The translations under genes and the position numbers were made by a program. 64,000 nt of DNA from GWF2-38-10 sp964527595 (GTDB lineage: Bacteria > Babelota > Babeliae > Babelales > RVW-14), in the NCBI GenBank assembly GCA_964527595.1, contig CAZGPI010000006.1, positions 1 to 64,000 on the forward strand. Reading direction: 5' to 3'. Position 1 is the first letter of the stretch; each line of letters opens with the position of its first letter. Shown here in pieces: positions 36,567 through 45,521 of this stretch. The notes beneath the pieces are model-generated. The model did not search any database, was not told the DNA's origin, and saw nothing but the letters and a program-made list of their open reading frames with translations.

Positions 36567-36599
36567 ATGATTATCATCCGTTTCGCTAGTGGCCCGTAG
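36567..36599 (+). CDS. Putative 10-codon leader peptide
   Basis: ATG at 36567 follows AAAGGAG (36554-36560) with ideal 6-nt spacing and encodes MIIIRFASGP before TAG. It lies 51 nt upstream of the third tectonin gene, after the preceding terminator. The near-perfect ribosome-binding site is the only support. It might be a leader peptide affecting expression of the next gene, or chance. Confidence 0.35.
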   Translation: MIIIRFASGP

Positions 36600-36649
36600 C
36601 AAAAGGTATTATTGTTGAAGAATCAATTAACCATAAAGGAGAATTAGCT

Positions 36650-38701
36650 ATGAAAAAAATGTTGAAATTATCGTTGTCAGTTTTATGTTTGGGTTTTGGC
36701 TGGGCAATTTCCCAGACCCCAGAACCTGTAGTGCTTCCTACCACAACCCCTGCTCCTGCCGTTACACCAGCCGTAGTTGTAGTATCACCTGTTGGTGGTA
36801 CGTCTTTTACATGCCCTGGTGATAATACACTGAAATTCCATGAAAGTTGGAAGCTTGGTGAGCCTGGTAAAGGTTGGGTAAAATTCAAGGCCAGCGGCAA
36901 AGCAGCTATTCAAATGGCCTTCTCAAGTTTCCCTGAATTGCAGGGAGAGGGTTACAAGGTTGTTATTGGTTCAGGAGGAAATACAGCCTCAACGATTGAT
37001 AAATACCCTGAATCAACAGCATTCAAACCATTTGTGTTAGATATTAACAAGGGCGGTAATCCTGACGGTGTTATGACCGGTGGTCTTCCCGGCGATGGAA
37101 CAAAGTTGGAAGATTATTGGGTAAGCCTTGATAATGGTACCGTTACCTATGGTAAGGGAACTGTTGTCGGAACTCGCGAACTTGGTCGTGCAACCGATGC
37201 TACGCCATTGAAATATGTTCAATATGTTGGATTTGGAAATGGTGGCAGCGCTACCATGTCATTTAAAGATATTGAATTCAGTAAGATTGTTCCTGTAGAA
37301 ATAGCCATCAATTTGCCAGAAGGTTTTGAAGCTGAAGAAGGCAAAGTAAAACGTATTTCAGTTGGTAGCAAAAACGGCGAACTTGAAGTATGGTCCGTTG
37401 GATTTGATGCCCAACTTTATCGCTATGATACCTACTCAATGTCCCCACTTCCATGGGTAAAACAAGAATTTAAAGACGCTGCCGGTGTAGTAATGAGATT
37501 TGATGACGTATCTGTTTCTTCAGATGGAATGATGGTTGCCTTGGGTGAAAAAGGCAATGCATTAAGATTTGATTGGACCACCAAAGCATGGACCGCAATT
37601 GCACCAGGCGCAGGTAACGAATTACTTGATTTTGAATTCATTACCGTTGGTAAAAATGGTTGCATTTGGGCCGTTGATTCAGATGAAAAAGACATCTATG
37701 AACTTACCAACACAGGTTGGGCTGTTCGTGTTGATGGTTTTGGTTCATACGTAGCGGCTGGTGTTGATGGCACCGTTGTTGGTTTGAACATAAAAGGTGA
37801 GGCATTCCGCTTTGAAAATGGCAAATGGATTGAAATGCCAGGCGTATTGTTTGAACGTGTAGCCGTTGGTAATGCCGATCATATAATCGGTTCAACCGAC
37901 AAAGATAACGCATTATTCCAATGGAAAGATGGAAAATGGATGCCATTAATTGGTAAAGATGGCAAACCAGCAACCGGTCTTGATGAAATATCAATTAACG
38001 CAGCCGGCACGACATTTGGTGCCGATGAAGACGGCGATGTATATCACAAAGGTGAAGCCGGTGTTGCAATAGTCGTTCCAGCCCCTGCTGTAATTGAAGC
38101 AACAACAGCTCAAGCCATTAAAACAATCGATGCGCTTCTTGCTGGCACAATGTTACCCGCCGATATTCATCCAAGCGTATTGCCTACGTTGAAAGCAATG
38201 CCTGATATGGCACCTCTTTTGAAACCAGCACCAAAAGTTGTTGCGGCAAAACCAGGCGCAAAACCAGCAGCAAAACCAGCAGCCAAGAAGGTTGTTAAGC
38301 CAACCGCAGCTCAAGTTAAAAAAGCAGTTACAGCCGCCAAAACAACCATAACAAAGGCAGCTCCTAAAAAGGCAGCAGCAACTCGTGCAACAGCCAAGAA
38401 AGCTGGAACAGTAAAAGCCAAGGTCGTTAAGAAAAAGACAACGGGTACAGGTAAAGCCGTTAAAAAGGCAGCCAAGGTCAAAAAGACCGTAGCCAAGGTT
38501 GTTAAGGTTAAGGCTAAGGCAGCAGCAAAGACCGTCAAAAAAGCAGCTGTCAAAAAAGCAGCTGTCAAAAAACCAGCGGCTAAAAAGCCAGCAGCAAAAA
38601 AGCCAGCGGTCAAAAAGCCAGCGGCTAAAAAGCCAGTGGTTAAAAAGCCTGCAGCATCAAAACCTGTAGCTAAGCCAGCAGCTCCACAACCTGTAGCTTA
38701 A
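36650..38701 (+). CDS. Exported protein: farnesoic-acid-O-methyltransferase-like domain, tectonin propeller, histone H1-like tail
   Basis: The 683-residue product has a signal peptide (about residues 1-22). Residues about 45-215 resemble the eukaryotic Methyltransf_FA (PF12248) domain: WVKFKASGKAAIQMAFS, YKVVIGSGGNTAS and FVQYVGFG-like VQYVGFGNGG. Residues about 217-473 are tectonin blades: ISVGSKNGELEVWSVGFD, DDVSVSSDGMMVALGEKG, ITVGKNGCIWAVDSDEKDIY and others. Residues about 526-683 are almost only Lys, Ala, Pro and Val in AAKKPA-type repeats, like H1 or chlamydial Hc2 tails. AAAGGAG precedes the ATG. PF12248 members are not proven methyltransferases, so no enzymatic role is claimed. Confidence 0.82.
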   Translation: MKKMLKLSLSVLCLGFGWAISQTPEPVVLPTTTPAPAVTPAVVVVSPVGGTSFTCPGDNTLKFHESWKLGEPGKGWVKFKASGKAAIQMAFSSFPELQGEGYKVVIGSGGNTASTIDKYPESTAFKPFVLDINKGGNPDGVMTGGLPGDGTKLEDYWVSLDNGTVTYGKGTVVGTRELGRATDATPLKYVQYVGFGNGGSATMSFKDIEFSKIVPVEIAINLPEGFEAEEGKVKRISVGSKNGELEVWSVGFDAQLYRYDTYSMSPLPWVKQEFKDAAGVVMRFDDVSVSSDGMMVALGEKGNALRFDWTTKAWTAIAPGAGNELLDFEFITVGKNGCIWAVDSDEKDIYELTNTGWAVRVDGFGSYVAAGVDGTVVGLNIKGEAFRFENGKWIEMPGVLFERVAVGNADHIIGSTDKDNALFQWKDGKWMPLIGKDGKPATGLDEISINAAGTTFGADEDGDVYHKGEAGVAIVVPAPAVIEATTAQAIKTIDALLAGTMLPADIHPSVLPTLKAMPDMAPLLKPAPKVVAAKPGAKPAAKPAAKKVVKPTAAQVKKAVTAAKTTITKAAPKKAAATRATAKKAGTVKAKVVKKKTTGTGKAVKKAAKVKKTVAKVVKVKAKAAAKTVKKAAVKKAAVKKPAAKKPAAKKPAVKKPAAKKPVVKKPAASKPVAKPAAPQPVA

Positions 38702-38741
38702 AAACAGTCAATATTGGTTTAGGACAAAAAAGACCAAAATC

Positions 38742-38773
38742 AAAGAAGGGCGGTAACATCCCGCCCTTCTTTG
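38742..38773. terminator. Intrinsic terminator between tectonin gene and waaA
   Basis: AAAGAAGGGCGG pairs with CCGCCCTTCTTT around a 7-nt loop. The A/T-rich ends let it act on both strands, for the tectonin gene (plus) and waaA (minus). Confidence 0.88.
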
Positions 38774-38779
38774 CTGTAA

Positions 38780-40090
38780 TTATATAAGGGAGGTGCCGGA
38801 GGGAACGGCCGGCATAAGATTCTGTTTCGTTTGTTCAGCCTGTTCCATTACCCAATCTTCATTAACCTTACCCATCGTTATGCATTTTTGAGGATTTTGC
38901 ACTAATTTAAGCAAATGCTCGCTCAAATCTTTGGCCGACTTTGTTTTGATAAGTCCACCAATTGCATACAATGGTTCGGCAATCGCTGAGCATTTATGGA
39001 AATATGGCCCGATTAAACAGGGGTTAGCCCAGACCGCCGGTTCAAGAAGGTTGTGTCCGCCAGCCGGGACAAAGGTGCCGCCGAGGCAAAATGCGTTTGC
39101 AAAAGGGTATAGTGAAAATAAAACGCCTAATTTGCAGACTACCAAGACTTCGTGGCTTACAAACGTATCTGTAATTGTCGCACCCAGGTCATTAAGTGAT
39201 TCGGGGATTGGCGTTGTCTCGGACCATAACTTAAAAGAAATCTTATGATCGGTGAGTTTGCTTACCAGTTCTTGTTGCCAGGTAAAATGGCGTGGAACGA
39301 GAATGAGTTTGATATTGGGCTTTAGCTTCTTAATATTAAGGAAGGAGTTGAGATATGTGTCAACTTCGCCGGCGTGAATCGATCCGGCAAGCACGACAAA
39401 AAAGTTCTGACGAGCGGGCACAATTAAATTGTTTTTAGCCAAAAGCGCCTGTTTCTTTTCAACAACGTTAAAGGTTTTGATATCGCCAAAAATCGAAACT
39501 TTATCGGCGGAAACACCCAACGATTTGAACGCCTGCGCATCCTGGGCACTTTGGGCAAAAATGTGGGTAAATAGCCTATACAAAAACCCAATATAACGGC
39601 GTTTATGGGCAGTTTTTGGGTTGATGCGGGCATTTAATAGGTAGAGAGGAACCTTTTTAAAGTGAGCGAGCATAAGAAGGTTGGGCCAAATCTCGGCCTC
39701 GACAATAATAAGTTTGGCCGGTTTGATCCGTTTGAACGCAAAATACATTGCAAATAAGAAATCAAAGGGCATGAAGCTTACGTAATCGGCGTTGAGTTTC
39801 TTGGCAAAATGCATGCCGCCAACCGTCCCGGTTGTCAGATAGGCCGTATGGGTTGGATGTGCCTTTTTGTAATGATTGATAAAATGTTCAACGGCGAGCA
39901 CTTCGCCAACCGAAACGGCATGAATCCAGAGCACGGGATTGGTATTGGGAGGGCGGGGGACAAAGCCAAAGCGCTCGATCAAGGTTCCAAAGGCCTTCTT
40001 TTTGAAAAAACGAACACAAAAATAGGCGATTATTACCGGGATTAGAACAATTTGCAGTAATTGATATATGAGAAAAAACGCTATTAGCAT
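38780..40090 (-). CDS. waaA: 3-deoxy-D-manno-octulosonic acid (Kdo) transferase
   Basis: The 436-residue inner-membrane-anchored GT-B glycosyltransferase adds Kdo to lipid A precursors. Motifs are an N-terminal membrane helix, ERFGFVPRPP, LWIHAVSVGEV, IVEAEIWPNLL, GDIKTFNV, AGSIHAGEVD and LVPRHF, plus GGTFVPAGGHNLLEPA in the C-terminal half. The last residues (PAVPSGTSLI) are encoded by a 26-nt dispersed repeat, so the C-terminus may be altered from the ancestral one. It lies 17 nt downstream of a carbonic anhydrase gene. Confidence 0.93.
   Translation of the reverse strand: MLIAFFLIYQLLQIVLIPVIIAYFCVRFFKKKAFGTLIERFGFVPRPPNTNPVLWIHAVSVGEVLAVEHFINHYKKAHPTHTAYLTTGTVGGMHFAKKLNADYVSFMPFDFLFAMYFAFKRIKPAKLIIVEAEIWPNLLMLAHFKKVPLYLLNARINPKTAHKRRYIGFLYRLFTHIFAQSAQDAQAFKSLGVSADKVSIFGDIKTFNVVEKKQALLAKNNLIVPARQNFFVVLAGSIHAGEVDTYLNSFLNIKKLKPNIKLILVPRHFTWQQELVSKLTDHKISFKLWSETTPIPESLNDLGATITDTFVSHEVLVVCKLGVLFSLYPFANAFCLGGTFVPAGGHNLLEPAVWANPCLIGPYFHKCSAIAEPLYAIGGLIKTKSAKDLSEHLLKLVQNPQKCITMGKVNEDWVMEQAEQTKQNLMPAVPSGTSLI
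38788..38813 (+). repeat. 26-nt dispersed palindromic repeat, copy 3, inside waaA
   Basis: It matches copies 1 and 2 at 24 of 26 positions. The two differences replace an A:T pair of the stem by C:G (GCCGG/CCGGC instead of GCAGG/CCTGC). It encodes the C-terminal residues of WaaA in a different frame from the gatA copy. Confidence 0.8.
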
Positions 40091-40107
40091 GGGCTATGCC
40101 ACTTTCG

Positions 40108-40773
40108 TTAAAGTAGTTTCTTTGCTTCTTGCTCATCGATCAAAATAAAATCATCAGTTTTATCGTTGTTATGATGATATACGTTTGCTGTTGCCAAATC
40201 AAACCACCAACCATGGATACGTAATGTTTTGGCGAGCAAGCGCTCAACAACAGCCGGATAAGTTTTTAGATGGTCTAGTTGCTGCAAAACGTTTATGCGT
40301 GATAATAGATTGACGGCAGAAAAAGGAGTCTCGTTAATTTTTGCTTCCAAGAATCGGCTATATGAGGGTTTGGCGTTTTCTAACCAAGCATAAAACGAAG
40401 CCAAACCGACCGGGGGCATAGTTTTATGGTCCAAAAGGGCGCTCATTGCCCCACATTCAGAATGGCCGCAAATAACAATGTCTTTTACGTTAAGGAACGA
40501 TAAAGAATAATCTATTGCCGCAGAAACGGAAGAGTCGTTTGGTTTTTCGCTGATTTCGGTATGGTGGGGCGGGACTAGGTTGCCAAGGTTTCGTACCACA
40601 AACAAGTCGCCGGGATTGGTTGATGCAAAGACATTTGGAACAACGCGACTATCGCAACAAGCTATAAAAAGCACGTCGGGAGATTGACCTTCGGAAAGCT
40701 TTGCATATTTTGTGCGATATTGGGTTAGCGATTTTTGGCGAAATTCAACAATTCCCTTGATGAGCTTTTTCAT
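40108..40773 (-). CDS. Beta-class carbonic anhydrase
   Basis: The 221-residue product has the zinc ligands and catalytic pair of beta carbonic anhydrases: C39 and D41-S-R43 in CCDSR, and His and Cys in ICGHSECGAM. VRNLGNLVPP is also family-typical. It hydrates CO2 to bicarbonate in the cytoplasm. It is followed by waaA after 17 nt, without an evident functional link. Confidence 0.93.
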   Translation of the reverse strand: MKKLIKGIVEFRQKSLTQYRTKYAKLSEGQSPDVLFIACCDSRVVPNVFASTNPGDLFVVRNLGNLVPPHHTEISEKPNDSSVSAAIDYSLSFLNVKDIVICGHSECGAMSALLDHKTMPPVGLASFYAWLENAKPSYSRFLEAKINETPFSAVNLLSRINVLQQLDHLKTYPAVVERLLAKTLRIHGWWFDLATANVYHHNNDKTDDFILIDEQEAKKLL

Positions 40774-40875
40774 ATTATGCGTGTTCCTGATAATTTTTAA
40801 GGGTTTTAGCGCGTTTTGGTAATAATCTTCTTTGTTGTGTTGGGCTGTTCTACGTAAGGTTCAGTTTTCATCTTT

Positions 40876-41084
40876 TGTCATGTTTTCTCATGCTTGGGCT
40901 TGCCTGAGCAACCATCCTTCGCCAAGGCTTCGGCGGGCAGGCCATCTTAAGATTAAAAAGAACATTAGGATGGATCCTCGGAGCAAGTCCGAGGATGACA
41001 AGCAAGAGAAATTTGGAATTTCAGCATTTTGGACAGATTGTGACCTATTTTGTCATCCCGGACTCGATCCGGGATCCATCTTAA
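40876..41084. repeat. Cluster of palindromic dispersed repeats
   Basis: The 564-nt gap 40774-41337 holds no gene but several related palindromic units. 40968-41001 (GGATGGATCCTCGG...GAGGATGACA) and 41051-41084 (TGTCATCCCGG...GGATCCATCTTAAT) are inverted copies of the family seen at 11955. 40876-40950 is a variant whose body matches 46208-46243 but is split by about 31 nt containing CGCCAAGGCTTCGGCG, itself a hairpin. Together they could form a large cruciform. Confidence 0.75.
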
Positions 41085-41187
41085 TCCTTAATTACACCTC
41101 AACCCATTAATTATACCCAAAAAAACAAAAAATGTTACAAAAGTCGCTATTTTGTTCCAATTTGTCAATTAATGCAGGGGGGGGCCT

Positions 41188-41216
41188 TTGACTTTGGGGT
41201 CGGCGTCCGATAAGGT
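41188..41216 (+). promoter_or_regulatory. Possible sigma70-type promoter for the 41.3-kb gene
   Basis: TTGACT (41188-41193) and TAAGGT (41211-41216) are separated by 17 nt, about 120 nt upstream of the next start codon. The -10 box is a poor match, so support is modest. Confidence 0.35.
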
Positions 41217-41337
41217 AGTTAAAGATAACTTATAAAAAGGTGCTATTAAAATGTACCATTTATTGGTTGTCAATGGAGGTTGTCTTCTCTTATTAGAGGT
41301 TATTTCGAACATTATTTATTAGATCAGGAGGTCTATC

Positions 41338-42897
41338 ATGAATATTACGCAAAAATTACGCTTACGCATGTTATTTACATGTAGTCTTTTTTTACTTGGC
41401 TTGTTGATGCCGGTAAATGGCACGATCTCCTTGGTGCAGAAAATGGCTGAAGTCCAAGTAAAACAATATGTAGAACGGTATCATTCCGTTAAGCATCCTG
41501 GTTGGTTTGGTGATCATGAAACAATTGAGAAGATAAACAACGAATTAGCCAACGCTAAGTTTATTACGCCAAAAGCTGTTAAAAAAGCATATTGGTTAAA
41601 ATACGATGAACAAATTGACGCAACCGCAATCGCTGATTTAACCACAACCGATTTAAACGATTTGGCAAATAACGGCAACATTCCCCAATTTGATTTTACT
41701 AATGCTGAGATGACGAAGGAAGCCGTTGCCAAATCTATGATTGCTAAGATGAATGCAAAGAGGTTTTCCAACAAGTTTAATGGTTTGGTGCGAGTGTGGC
41801 ATAAAGATGCCAAGGTTGCGCAGGCTTATCCTTGGTTTACTAGTCTTCCCATGTCATTACAAGAAAGTCTTAAGACTGAATTCAATAAGACTATGCGCAA
41901 TATTAAATGGAATTTTGAACTACAAACTGAAGTTGAGGCCATGAATAGGATTGAATCAAACCGACTGGCTATTATTAAGCAACAAGAAGACGCAGAAGCG
42001 GCGAGATTGGCACAACGAGAAAAAGCCAGAAAAAAGGCTACAGAAGCAAAACAAGCGGCCGATGCTAAAAAAGCTGAAGATAATCGAATTGCAGCTGAAG
42101 CAAAGCATAACGCTGATGAAGCCAAGCGATTAGAACGCGAGAGATTAGCAGCAGAAGAAGAAGCCGCTGATCAAAAAAGAATTGCCGCAAATCGGGAAAA
42201 ATTTAAGCAAATGGTCGCACAAAGCAAAGCAGAGGTTGCCAAATTAGCGGCAAAAGATAAAGCGGCTGATGAAGCTAAGGCTAGCGAAGCCAAAAGAGTT
42301 TCTGATGCTAAAGCAGCAATTATGGCAGCAATCATTAAGCCATTGGTCGATTTGCCGGTGGCCGCTAATTTACAAGCGGTTCGTGAAGCATTTCTGACGA
42401 TGGGTACGATGTTAAGTAGTCCTGAATCTTTTCAAAAAGTAGGTGATGCCGTAATTGCCCCAGAATTAACCGAAAAACAGAAAGTCGAATTATTAATCGA
42501 GTTAATGTCAGCGATCAACAAAGCGGCTAACGAGAAAAAGCTTAATAATGATTACGCAAAGTTTGCATTAAGCCTAAATGCCATGAGCATAATTAATGCA
42601 ATTAAAGCGAAGCTTCCGATGACCACAAAACTTAAAGAACACCTAAGCAGAAATAAGAAAAAATACAGAATTGGCTCAGCCCTTGCTGCCGCAATAGCAA
42701 TTGAATATCTATATTTTGGTGGCGCTCATGTAAGCAGCGCATGGGCTAACGTATGGCTTGCAAGTGCAGCTCCAACTACAGTATGTCCAGCTGAAGGATT
42801 CCCAGCTGTAGGATATCCTACAGTTTGCTCAGCACCATTGTCCTATGGGCAAGTCGCATACGCACCCGAAAATGCAATATGTAACAGCGGGAACTAA
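41338..42897 (+). CDS. Exported coiled-coil protein with N-terminal module shared with the adjacent LRR protein
   Basis: The 519-residue product has a signal peptide (about residues 1-28). Residues about 75-140 contain VKKAYWLKY...TTTDLNDLANNGNIPQF, a module that recurs in the next gene as VKKAYWMKY...NRNDLNEFLEQ..GKIPTF. A charged Lys/Ala/Glu coiled coil follows (about 200-330), then a helical region and a hydrophobic stretch near the C-terminus with several cysteines. GGAGG lies 7 nt before the ATG. I recognise no known domain. The shared module and similar ribosome-binding site indicate ancestry by duplication with the neighbour. Confidence 0.8.
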   Translation: MNITQKLRLRMLFTCSLFLLGLLMPVNGTISLVQKMAEVQVKQYVERYHSVKHPGWFGDHETIEKINNELANAKFITPKAVKKAYWLKYDEQIDATAIADLTTTDLNDLANNGNIPQFDFTNAEMTKEAVAKSMIAKMNAKRFSNKFNGLVRVWHKDAKVAQAYPWFTSLPMSLQESLKTEFNKTMRNIKWNFELQTEVEAMNRIESNRLAIIKQQEDAEAARLAQREKARKKATEAKQAADAKKAEDNRIAAEAKHNADEAKRLERERLAAEEEAADQKRIAANREKFKQMVAQSKAEVAKLAAKDKAADEAKASEAKRVSDAKAAIMAAIIKPLVDLPVAANLQAVREAFLTMGTMLSSPESFQKVGDAVIAPELTEKQKVELLIELMSAINKAANEKKLNNDYAKFALSLNAMSIINAIKAKLPMTTKLKEHLSRNKKKYRIGSALAAAIAIEYLYFGGAHVSSAWANVWLASAAPTTVCPAEGFPAVGYPTVCSAPLSYGQVAYAPENAICNSGN

Positions 42898-42938
42898 ACC
42901 ATAAAAATATAATTTAGTTATTAGACAGGAGATTTATC

Positions 42939-45494
42939 ATGAATATTATGAAAAAAATAAACCTAACGAGGTTCTTTACGTTGAGTCTAGTTTTATTAGG
43001 TCTGTTTGGCCAAGCGAGCCAAGTTGGCGCCGCGTTGCCGGTTCCTGAATCTGGAATGAAAATTACCTTTAAGGCTGTCGTTAAGACCACGGTTGACGCC
43101 AAGCATATTCCATCGGTTTCTGTTAAAGATACCGATGCGATGAGTCTTAACACGCTCGTCGGTAAATATGTCGATGCATATGTAGATTTTGCCTATAAAG
43201 CAAAATCGGAAGGTGATTTTGTCCTCATTCCGTTAATGAGTCATTTTTATGGTGTTGACGCTAAATGGGTTGATAATGCATGGGTTAATGGCCTTGTCAG
43301 CATAACGACATTATTACAAGAGCAAGATACCCCTTGTTTGAACGAACTTAACCGCAATCACCCAAATTTGCCATTGGAAGTTAAAAAAGCATATTGGATG
43401 AAATATGGTAGTCCAATAATGGATGCCGACGGATTAGACGAATTAAATAGAAATGACTTAAACGAATTTTTAGAGCAATTAGCAACAGCCGGCAAAATTC
43501 CAACGTTCAAACCCGCTGATGTTGTTGGTTCGCCAACTGTTGTTGCAAAGCTTGCTAAACTGGCAACGATGCCGAAATATGTACAAGTTTTTGTGGCCAA
43601 AGCTTATGCCAAAGCGACTCAGGGTAAAGGTGCATTAATACCGAACATTGAAAAAACAAGTGGTTATAAAGTTACGCTTGCTGATTTAGCAGCAGCTGGA
43701 GATCCTTTGAGTGCAATTGTGCTAGATGACCGCGGCACAACCATAAAGATTGAAGGTTCACTGATTGGTGTAATTAATGACGGCGAGCTTAATAACGTCG
43801 CTATCACAACGTTAATTATCAGAAATTGTAAATCGCTTAAAACAATTACAGCTAATGCATTTGCTAGTTTATCTAATTTAACAAAAGTGGTTATTGATGG
43901 CACGGCTATTGAAACATTGCCAGCGGGATTGTTTGCGAATAATCCTAAATTAACAGAAATCTTTATTATCAATAACAAGAAATTAACCACATTGCCTGCC
44001 GATTTTTTCAGAGGGCAAGAGAATCGAATTGCTGCTATTAATCTTGTTGATTTGAGTGGTAATGCATTGACGGCCGAAGGCCTGCCTAATATGGGCGGCA
44101 TGAAGATTGTGCAATTACGCCTTTCAAATAACGCATTAAAGACGTTGAAAATAGAGACCGTTACCAACGCAGCAAAAATCAGTCCGTTGGGCGAACTATG
44201 GCTTAATGGTAATCGGTTGGCCTTTGAAAATACTACATTAATCGAGACATTGAAAAGGTTGAGAAATTTGAAGTATTTGCAATTAGCAGATAATAAATTT
44301 ACTTCTTCTGCATTATCTGACCTTGCTTCATGTGGATTAAGTCAATTAACATATCTTTCATTGGCCGATAATGAAAAAATAACTCAATTGTTTTCACCAA
44401 TGCCTATTGTTGCTCGTCAACCGAGAGTGGATGATATATATAATCTTTATTCAAGTCGTTCCGTTGTCGACACAGAATTAGTGGCACTACGTGCGCTTGA
44501 TATGTCAGGTTGTGGCATAGTGGCTTTAAATTCTGGTGATTTAAAAATAGTAAGCAATATTGAGCTGCTTGATTTGCGATGCAATCGTATAGAGTTGCTT
44601 GGCGATGCAACTACACCTGGCGATAGTGCTTTGTTTGGTGCTAAAAACCTTAAAATTCTTCATTTGGGCGGGAACAAGCTTAAAACGTTGACCCGTGAAT
44701 CATTTGGAAAGCAAGGTAAGTCATTAGCTAAACTTAAAGAATTATACCTTGAAGGAAATGAGATTACTTCTATTGGAGCTAATGCATTTAGCGATCTCGT
44801 AGCCCTTGAAACCTTGATTATGTTTGGTAATAACCATGACTTTTCATGGGACCAAACAAAATCAGGCGCGCTATTGGCTTTAGCTGGTAATGCCTTAGAG
44901 AATGCGACTAGTCTTAAATATGCAGATTTTTCATACAATAATATTGGAATACTTCATAATGGATGGTTGAATGGTCTTAAATCTTTAGAAGAATTAAGCC
45001 TTGCACATAATCGCTTAATAAGCTTGCCAGAAAATACATTTTCTGGTGCAAGTAAGTTAAGACGGGTTGATCTTTATGGTAATAAAATCGCAACGCTTAA
45101 TCCTTTTGCTCTTAATGGTTTACCCAGAAAATGTGGAGACATTTTTTGTGGTGGCAATAAGGCATTTATGCTTCGCAAATGGTATTCATTATGGATGTAC
45201 CGACATTCTCCCTCATTGTCAGGTGGCTGTGCGGCAAAATTTGATATAACAACTATGCGACCATATGCAAAAGATGAGGAAAAGGTATACAAACGCCATT
45301 TAGCCAGAAATACTTTTGCAAAAATAGATGAATTTCATGGTCAATCTCTTGCGACATATACAGACGTTTATAAAGAGCGTCATAATCGATATGTAGCTCA
45401 AATTATTGGTGGAGACATGAAGATGAATTCTTTACCCAATCTGCGTAAGGTATTTTTATCGATAATAGCGACCAATAGAATGAAGAAGAAATAA
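42939..45494 (+). CDS. Exported leucine-rich-repeat protein
   Basis: The 851-residue product has a signal peptide (about residues 1-31), the KKAYW module shared with the upstream gene (about 145-190), and many leucine-rich repeats (about 285-730). Examples are LTYLSLADNEKITQL, LKILHLGGNKLKTLT and LEELSLAHNRLISLP. The repeats mix 21-26-residue units of the typical and BspA-like kinds. After them comes a Cys-containing cap and a basic helical tail. LRR proteins bind other proteins; in host-associated bacteria many face host factors, but the target here is unknown. CAGGAGA precedes the ATG by the same spacing as upstream. Confidence 0.88.
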   Translation: MNIMKKINLTRFFTLSLVLLGLFGQASQVGAALPVPESGMKITFKAVVKTTVDAKHIPSVSVKDTDAMSLNTLVGKYVDAYVDFAYKAKSEGDFVLIPLMSHFYGVDAKWVDNAWVNGLVSITTLLQEQDTPCLNELNRNHPNLPLEVKKAYWMKYGSPIMDADGLDELNRNDLNEFLEQLATAGKIPTFKPADVVGSPTVVAKLAKLATMPKYVQVFVAKAYAKATQGKGALIPNIEKTSGYKVTLADLAAAGDPLSAIVLDDRGTTIKIEGSLIGVINDGELNNVAITTLIIRNCKSLKTITANAFASLSNLTKVVIDGTAIETLPAGLFANNPKLTEIFIINNKKLTTLPADFFRGQENRIAAINLVDLSGNALTAEGLPNMGGMKIVQLRLSNNALKTLKIETVTNAAKISPLGELWLNGNRLAFENTTLIETLKRLRNLKYLQLADNKFTSSALSDLASCGLSQLTYLSLADNEKITQLFSPMPIVARQPRVDDIYNLYSSRSVVDTELVALRALDMSGCGIVALNSGDLKIVSNIELLDLRCNRIELLGDATTPGDSALFGAKNLKILHLGGNKLKTLTRESFGKQGKSLAKLKELYLEGNEITSIGANAFSDLVALETLIMFGNNHDFSWDQTKSGALLALAGNALENATSLKYADFSYNNIGILHNGWLNGLKSLEELSLAHNRLISLPENTFSGASKLRRVDLYGNKIATLNPFALNGLPRKCGDIFCGGNKAFMLRKWYSLWMYRHSPSLSGGCAAKFDITTMRPYAKDEEKVYKRHLARNTFAKIDEFHGQSLATYTDVYKERHNRYVAQIIGGDMKMNSLPNLRKVFLSIIATNRMKKK

Positions 45495-45521
45495 GCTTAA
45501 TCGCTTAATCTTTTATTAATC

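Noticed and set aside
40832..41110. Small frame inside the palindromic repeat cluster
   Set aside because: It is made of repeat sequence and has no homologous motif or ribosome-binding site.
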